Assembly (NCBI GenBank): GCA_016584305.1
Contig: JACEEZ010001127.1
Location: forward strand, 44,291-108,290
DNA from: Chionoecetes opilio
Taxonomy: Eukaryota; Arthropoda; Malacostraca; Decapoda; Majidae
Length of the DNA: 64,000 bases
Direction of reading: 5' to 3'
The position numbers and the translations under genes were made by a program. How positions within the stretch are numbered: position 1 is the first letter of the stretch; the number at the start of each line of letters is the position of its first letter. Under the pieces are notes generated by a model that had not been told where the DNA came from, searched no databases, and worked only from the letters and a program-made list of their open reading frames with translations. Below, one piece after another: positions 57,590-64,000 of the stretch.

Positions 57590-57934
57590 AAAATAAGAGG
57601 AGGATGAAGAGGAATAAGAAGGATTAGAAAAAAAGAGAAGAGGAAAGGAAAAAAAGAAGAGGAAGAAGAGGAGGATGAAGAAGGAAGGATTAGAGAGAAA
57701 AATAGGAGGAAAGGAGGAGAATAAATAAGGAAAGAAAAAAAGACCCTCTCTTCTTTTCTTTCTTGTTTACAGTGTCACACTAAATCATTCCAAAGAGGAC
57801 AAGGCCAACATGCGCACACACACATACACAAACGCCGCGGTGGCCGCCGCGGTTGGAAACGCCTCGTGTGTACGATTACAGCGTTTTAGGCGCGGTGGCC
57901 GCCGCGGTTGAAAACGCCTCGTGTGAACAGGCCC
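57197..57934. mobile_element. PIF/Harbinger-type MITE
   Basis: Left end GGGCCTGTTCACACGAGGCG, right end the inverse (cgcctcgtgtgaacaggccc). The 3-bp duplication TTA lies at 57194-57196 and 57935-57937, as expected for PIF/Harbinger. The right terminal sequence is repeated just inside (57835-57872). The interior has a TC tract and purine-rich text; no protein. Confidence 0.8.
57524..57588 (+). repeat. (TC)n microsatellite
   Basis: TC tract inside the Harbinger MITE. Confidence 0.9.
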
Positions 57935-57939
57935 TTATG

Positions 57940-59440
57940 AAGTGAGGGGTGTAAGATGATGGTTTCTTGAACGCTGGCAATTCTGTTGGGTCAGTAATAT
58001 AAGCAATGCCTTTCCACTTCTTCCCATCTCTCGTTCCTTCTTCCTCTCTTCCCTCCTCCTATTCCTCACCTTCTCTCTCCCTCACTCCTTCTCCCTACTC
58101 CTCCCTATTCCTCTTCTAGTGGACGCTAATACACATCCACACCTAACGTCAGCGATTATGCAGGTGGTCTCTTTGCTCTCCCCTCGCTAGCTGATAAGGA
58201 TAGGTTGTGTCAGTGAAAACATTGGCGCCTCTCGCTTCCCCTACCATCCTTAGTGATTCTTCGACTTCCCTCATTTATCCTTCTTTCCTTCCCTATACCT
58301 CGTTCCTCTGTCCTTCGGACCCTCACAATTTTCAAAGACGTATGTGTTAGGGTTTCTACCATGATTTTTAAATTTTTTATTCATCGTGGGATAGTTGTCT
58401 TTACTGTTCGAATTTATTCTCTCTCAATCTTCTTGCCCGGAGAGAGGAATTCTAGCATCAAGGAAATAAGTCATTACCTCAACCAAATCAGTTCACTTGT
58501 AAATTTTTTAAGAATTGGGCGTCATTGGGGACGTTTGATGTGATCAGAGAATCATAGGCTTTTTTTCCCCCACGCAGCCTCGCCAGCCTCATGTAGAAAA
58601 ATGCAGACACGCAATCACCACTGCTATTACTTGCCGTCATGCCCTTCTACAGTCACCACCACCACTTAAAAATGATAAATAAACAGGCATAGTCATTGTG
58701 AAGGTTCGAGTAAATAATCAGTAGGAGGAGGAAAGAACTCATGCGAATGAATACAGGAGTGTGTTCCGCGGCGGGCACTTTAAGCGATGACAGCAAACCT
58801 ATGGATATGATTTATTACCTTACATTATGCGGCTTATTATTTGAAGACGAAGAAAGATAGAGCTTTACTTTCCTGTCCATCGTAAAATGCTGGGATCCCG
58901 CTCATCAAGGACTGATGTATCCACTTAGTATATAATATATACTATCTTTTTGCGGCGTTTGTGCTCGAAGAATTTTCTTCAACGACTTAGCAACCACATC
59001 ACTTAAGATAAGGTAAGTCATAGACCACTGTATCTCTAGATACAGATATAGTGGTCTATGAGTAAGTCCTTAGCTGAGTCATTTCTTGTTTAACGTTATA
59101 TTGTAAATATTACTTGAATTTGTTGATTATCTAAATCATATACTCTGTTCTACATGTTTCCTAATATTTATATCAAAGGCCCTCTTGCATATTCATGCTT
59201 CTCTTTTCATTGCAGTTACTGGCTAATTTGATGGAAATGCTAATGTATCTTTGGTTGTTTGGACAGTTATATGAGAAAAAGATAGAAAGATGGCCTTGAA
59301 ATGAAAAACAAAACTACTGCAGTGTTCCTTACCCAGGAGGGTGTTCGTAGAGGTGGTGAATGCCCTCACAAACGGGAATGCCCAAGTGACTGGGGCTTTC
59401 TGCTGTAAAGGGCGTAGTTTGGAGAAGCTCATCCGACAGA
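57940..59440. other. No gene recognised
   Basis: Pyrimidine-rich near 58010-58130 and otherwise ordinary. One short near-palindrome at 59018-59061 (catagaccactgtatct and its inverse). Confidence 0.4.
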
Positions 59441-59932
59441 TGGCTGGTGCCATGGAGGTAGTATGGGTGGAGACGCCCTGAGCCGCGCGGGTCGAAGTCA
59501 GTGAACTGTCAGTCAGCCATCTTGTTGTGGGCTAAGGCAGCCCATAACTCTACTGCCAAGTAGAGATAAATCATCCCATGGAAGTATTTTGATATTCCTG
59601 GGAGTAACGTCGGTCCATTCTAAGGTGCACATAGTATATGGGTTTCTTTCCCGTTATTATTTTCATTATGCGAATTAAACTGATCTCATAACATGGTCAT
59701 ATCAATATATGTATGTCACTCGGGTTTGTGTGTATAAGTTTTGCTACGTTGGGATGCATCATGTATTATGGGAGTACTACAATACCAGATGCCGAAGGAG
59801 TGTTCGTCAGCTGGCGGTTTATAATTCATAGTCTTGATGGGAACAAGGCCAAGAAAGACAGGTCGGCCCACCAGCCGTCCCTAGGGAATTTTGTCCACGT
59901 GAACACTTTAATAATTAATGGGAGGGACATGC

Positions 59933-59949
59933 TGACGTCACCTATAATA
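59933..59949 (+). promoter_or_regulatory. CRE-like and TATA-like promoter motifs
   Basis: A perfect CRE palindrome, tgacgtca, at 59933-59940 is followed by tataata at 59943-59949, about 135 bp upstream of the THAP start codon. Their spacing from each other is tighter than usual. Function is inferred. Confidence 0.4.
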
Positions 59950-60082
59950 GAGGGACAATGATGAAGTGCACTTTTAAGGGTTGAGTTTTTATGTGGAGGG
60001 AAATAGACGAGCAGCGCTTCGCTACGTCAACAGTACTACTTTGACTTCCACGGCAGGAGTGTCGCTCCTTGTGTGTTCTGCT

Positions 60083-60155
60083 ATGGTGAATAATTGTGTT
60101 GCATTTGGGTGCAATGAAAGAGCGAACAAAATATCGACCAATCCATACATTCACA
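60083..60155 (+). CDS. Candidate first coding exon of a THAP-domain protein
   Basis: An ATG in 'gctatggtg' opens MVNNCVAFGCNERANKISTN followed by PYIH, then a splice-donor-like a|gtaagt at 60156. M-V-x-x-C-x4-C is the typical start of a THAP zinc finger (C2CH), a DNA-binding fold of host regulators and of P-element-type transposases. THAP genes often have an intron shortly after this point. The remaining histidine-side ligands, tryptophan and AVPTIF-like motif would lie in later exons, which I could not find in the remaining 3.8 kb. The exon is 73 nt, leaving phase 1. An upstream in-frame ATG at 59981 exists, but the THAP start is the natural one. Confidence 0.5.
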
Positions 60156-60615
60156 GTAAGTTACTCATTTGTGTTTTCTAAAATTATGGTTTCAAACAAA
60201 CGTGCATGTATTTGATAAACAAAGACAATGACCTTGTTAGAAAAGTGTGATAACTACTGCACCAATATATAAAATGTAGTTTTAAGGACATGTCATGTAT
60301 AATAAATTATGTAATGACATATGTAATATGGACCCAATATGCAATAATATGCAATTATATATAATAATATGCAATAATATGATATGTAATATATGGCTAG
60401 CAGTAACACAGAAGTATAATTTCACACACCGTTATATCATTAAGTGCAAACAGTGTAAAAAGTGAAAAGAAAGAGTGGGTATCTCAGTCAGCCAGTGCGT
60501 GACATTGCCCACAACAGTGTGGCGGACGGGTGAGGAAAGTGGCTTCAACTGACAACACAGGCCGCGCGGCTCAGGGCGTCTCCACCTCATACTACCTCCA
60601 TGGCTGGTGCCCTTG

Positions 60616-60797
60616 TCGTGTGGGCACGTGTCTGTTTATGAGGGAATGTCTATTTACTAACCAAGGCAAAGAAAACGGGCGTTGAGGGGAATAATTACTA
60701 ATATTGACTTGATCAACAAAGGCATGTCCAGGCGTACTACGACAGCAAACTCGTCTTTATTTATCATTAAAGGGGGAGGGGGGACCCACACGACACC
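60616..60797. repeat. Half-arm copy of the palindrome family
   Basis: 'gtcgtgtgggcacgtgtctg', 'gggaatgtctatttactaac' and 'caacaaaggcatgtcc' repeat the left arm of 60798-61399, ending ccacacgacacc directly against it. Confidence 0.7.
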
Positions 60798-61399
60798 GGT
60801 GTCGTGTGGGCAAGTGTCTGTTTATGAGGGAATGTCTATTTACTAACAAAGGCAAGGAAAACGGGTGTTGAGGGGAATAATTACTAATATTGACTTGATC
60901 AACAAAGGCATGTAGGCGTACTACGACAACAAACCCGTTTTCATTTATCATTAAAGGGGGAGGGGGGGGGGCACGAAGTGGAACACTCGCCAACGTCGGC
61001 GAGAATTTCTATCGGCGATAGTTATAGGTATGGTTTTAAGCATATATGATATAAGAGGCATTCAATTTCGTACAGAAATGTCCTCTGAGCAGGAGATGGG
61101 GGTATATACGGGTGGTTAAGACATTTCGGTACGAAATTGAATGCCTCTTATATCATATATGCTCAAAACCATACCGTCGCCGATAGGAATTCTCGCCGAC
61201 GTCGGCGAGTGTTCCACTTCGTCCTCCCCCCGCTCCCCCTTTAATGATAAATAAAGACGGATTTGTTGTCGTAGTACGCCTAGACATGCCTTTTTTGATC
61301 AAGTCAATATTAGTAATTATTCCCCTCAACTCCCGTTTTCTTTGCCTTTGTTAGTAAATAGACATTCCCTCATAAACAGACACTTGCCCACACGACACC
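60798..61399. mobile_element. 602-bp near-perfect palindromic foldback element
   Basis: Left arm 60798-61082 and right arm 61120-61399 are inverse copies with few mismatches and a 37-nt loop. Ends GGTGTCGTGTGGGCAAGTGT and the inverse. Each arm holds 'acgggtgttgaggggaataa'-type text, 'ttatcattaaagggggagg', 'cgccgacgtcggcgag'-like text and 'catatatgatataagaggca'. No protein. Relatives are at 23234-24082 and 60616-60797. Confidence 0.85.
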
Positions 61400-61867
61400 C
61401 TCTTCAATCTGTTTGCTGACAATAGGCGTTTTCTGCGGGGATCCTGGTTGCAACCGAAAAAATTTCGGTTGCTCAAATTTCGATCCCTGTTCAACCATCC
61501 AGGGAAGATGATTGGCCCGACCCGTAATCATTTGTTGTTGTTGTTGTGACCGTTTGCAACCGAAAATTTTCCGATTGCAACCAAAAATCCCCCGCAGAAA
61601 ACGCCTAATATATGGTACGTGACATCAACAATGATGTCCACACCAAGCTCAAGGCTGGTGCTCCCACAGAGCGTGGAACTAGGTCTGAAAGTGGCGATAA
61701 TTGGCGCAAACTGAGAGGTGTGAAAAAGAACTGACATTTTTCCTTACTAATGATTCAAACCATTTAAGAAAGTGAAAGATTTTCGGAAATGTACTCAACA
61801 AAGAAATATATTAAAATATGTTTTTATTTTGTGTAGAAAGATATCAAAATATTGTTTAGTGTTGCTT

Positions 61868-62552
61868 AAGCCGCGGTCACATGAGCAATTTTTCCGTCAA
61901 TATTCAGGCTGCAATTATTCAGCAAAGGCAACACCTTGCCGTGTTTTGGTCACACGGATTTTCAGAGGTAGCAATAATTTGAATGGCAATTTTGGCTTCT
62001 CAAGATGTATCTGAAGAAGTGTCTTTGGAAAAATAGGGAGAAACTGGTTCACAAATAGGGTGGTGAATGATTGAAATGGATTCTTGTGTATGGCAAGTGC
62101 GTCAGACATAAAACATTCAACAGTCCACATCAAAGTGATCAATAATAAGTTGGTATCCCCTAAAATTTTTAGTTATTAATAGACCGTCAACAAGGAAAAT
62201 TTATACCAGCCATAACTCCTTTAAATTTTTCTTGGTGTTTTGTATCCTTCAAATCGCTTAAAAACATGTACAAGAGTGTACAGGGCTTCACAATTCGTCT
62301 TGTAATCGGTTCTTGCCACTATGTAGCTATGTATTTCAGCTTCTGTATATTGAATTAGAGCGTGCATTAAAAATAAATGTCGAATAATATGCGTTTGTGG
62401 TGGGAATATTGCAGCAATATGTCTTGCGGAAAGACCGACACGTTGGTCTTCAGAAATTGTCATTAGAACTCGCAATTATATCCGAGTTTGGGCCGCGTTT
62501 GCATTGCCGGGTGTAATATTGCCAGAAAAATTGTCCGTCTGACCGCGCCTTC
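61868..62552. mobile_element. TIR element, about 685 bp
   Basis: Left AAGCCGCGGTCACATGAGCA with 'atttttccgtcaatatt'; the right end inverted reads AAGGCGCGGTCAGACGGACA with 'atttttctggcaatatt'. No clear TSD. The minus-strand 84-codon open frame (62221-62475, with RHIAAIFPPQTHIIRHLFLM) is not recognisable; a transposase relic is possible. Confidence 0.55.
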
Positions 62553-62559
62553 ACATGCC

Positions 62560-64000
62560 GTAGAAGATTCGCAATATTTGACACCTAATCTGCGAGCAAG
62601 AGGGACACGTTGATAGATTCATTGAACTGTTAGGCGTGCACTTCAATGAGTAGAGGAAATACAAAGGTGGGATATTATTTGTCTGTATTGTTACATATAG
62701 AGACATTTTAAAAGGTGAAGTAAAGACACTATGAAGTTTTCTTTTTGCATATAATACATGAGAATTTTACCTTTTTGCTCGGAGTTATGTTCCTCGTAGA
62801 TGTTAAGCTCAAACTATATTAGCCAGAGTGAAAATCTGAAGAATTAACTCTGGTTTCCCTTCAAAACGCATAAATCTTTCGCCTTTTACTAAAGATTTCC
62901 GTGGAGGGGAGCAACTCAATGAGTCTTAAATAATTTTTATTGGCCCACATTGTGGGCTGTTTAAGAATCATCAAGCGTTGGAGTCTGACCGCCTTTTTAT
63001 TATGTGTCATCTTTTCTCCCATCTGTCATTACATAAATCACAAGAGTACTGTATACATGTATATTTCTGTATCGAATTTGGCATGTATGGCTTTAGCTTT
63101 CGTCTTAATTTTCTAGAACAAAGTACTGCAGAATATTATATTTGCCAACTCTCGGTTTCTCATAAATCATTCATGAAAGACGCAATACAAGTTTAATGTT
63201 CGCTAGGTGTTGATGGTCTCAAGCGTTTTGTTTCATATTACTGGTAGTTATACCATTTCATTGAAGCTCATTAATAACTAACATGTATGAGATAGTAAAA
63301 AAAAATTAGCACATGTTTTAGAGCCGTATTCTTTGTAACAAATATTCGTAGTACACGTGTCTTCGTATTGTCAAGTGTTTTGAGTTGTCCACATTTCTGT
63401 ATGATAAAATTCGTTATTTACTTCATTCGTGGACTTCTTTTTTATATCTCAGATGTATCTTTGGTAGTATGTCAGCCATTTGTGTGAAATGTTCGGCTTC
63501 TCCTCTCATAATAACCCATATTATCATATTTTATTTTTATGCAAGGTTTTTTTTCACCTTTGAATAACGGTGCATATATACCTTGCCATCAGCTCTGCCC
63601 CCTTAACCTTTTCACTGATCGAATATATACTCATATTCTTTATATTCATCATGTTAGCATTGTATTTCGCCAGGTGATGGTCGCTAGATTCATGTTTCTT
63701 ACAATACATTTTAATCTCTGGCTATTAGATGAAAATCAAATCAAGTCTTGAAACGGTGTCGTATCAGAATCGAAGAGCCGAATAAAGAAAAGAAAGTGTA
63801 GGTTTTTCATTGTAGAGTGGCGGTGAGTCGTTTACTCTTGTGGATTGTCATTATTGTCTTATTCAATAACATGAATTTTTATCTCTTTGCCAACATGTGG
63901 ATATTTTTTAAATGATATTTCCAAATGCAAACTACACTGCAAATTTTGGAACGTTTATACGATTGAATATGTGCAAGAACTAAGGTAGAACGTGAGTGCG
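62560..64000. other. AT-rich end of window, no gene recognised
   Basis: Only short open frames with no family similarity and no repeat structure that I could define. Confidence 0.4.

Larger units (their letters stand above)
59442..60612. mobile_element. Inverted-repeat pair around a THAP exon
   Basis: 'catggaggtagtatgggtgg' and 'agacgccctgagccgcgcgg' at 59453-59492 are matched inverted at 60561-60602; similarity is about 50 bp. No target duplication found. If this is a transposon, the THAP exon within would fit P-element-like or other THAP-bearing elements; a chance duplication around a host gene is also possible. Confidence 0.4.

Overview
The window is eukaryotic, repeat-dominated DNA with almost no intact protein-coding sequence. 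I read it as an arthropod genome, most likely a decapod crustacean. The reasons are (TTAGG)n-type stretches, tRNA-derived SINEs, RTE and Ty3/Gypsy remnants, many hAT/PIF/Helitron-type DNA transposon ends, long TA, TC, TG and ATT microsatellites, and U2 snRNA genes of arthropod type. The species call is inference. Several stretches (about 2.3-3.9 kb and 25.8-35.1 kb) carry expanded homopolymers that look like unpolished long-read consensus, so open reading frames there cannot be trusted.

Layout. 0-8.4 kb: a decayed transposon-type protein, two related TIR elements in an 80-bp satellite, a tRNA-Val SINE, a TC microsatellite, an 8-bp-TSD hAT MITE and a short Helitron. 8.5-11.2 kb: a long-inverted-repeat element carrying a SINE, then an unusual TTCGAA-containing array. 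13.7-19.9 kb: a 6.2-kb hAT-like element with a 'TAGGG' type end, holding LINE, SINE, pogo-like and other nested inserts. 20-21.3 kb: a decayed RTE retrotransposon (minus strand). 21.3-36.4 kb: a U2 snRNA locus. Its promoter-proximal flank carries one inverted-repeat insertion, and its body is split by a 12.1-kb hAT element with a perfect 8-bp target duplication and a BED-type transposase on the minus strand. 36.6-38.5 kb: a MITE and a Ty3/Gypsy pol remnant. 39.1-47.9 kb: two long direct repeats flanked by a 5-bp duplication (LTR-like), with an RTE insertion between them and a 3.1-kb hAT element inside the right one. 48.3-50.3 kb: a second, intact-looking U2 snRNA gene with the same upstream flank. 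50.3-55.3 kb: a 5-kb hAT-like element of the same 'TAGGG' type. 55.4-58 kb: 27-bp and GC-rich tandem repeats and a PIF/Harbinger MITE. 59.4-62.6 kb: a candidate THAP-domain first exon behind a CRE/TATA promoter, a 602-bp near-perfect palindrome and another TIR element.

The best-supported functional gene is the U2 snRNA at 50079-50271. The clearest notable structure is the hAT insertion into stem-loop III of the other U2 copy. The two U2 loci share about 1.7-1.9 kb of upstream sequence, so one derives from the other or both come from a dispersed U2 array. Everything else is mainly layered transposon insertions; nested insertions with exact target duplications give a partial relative chronology.
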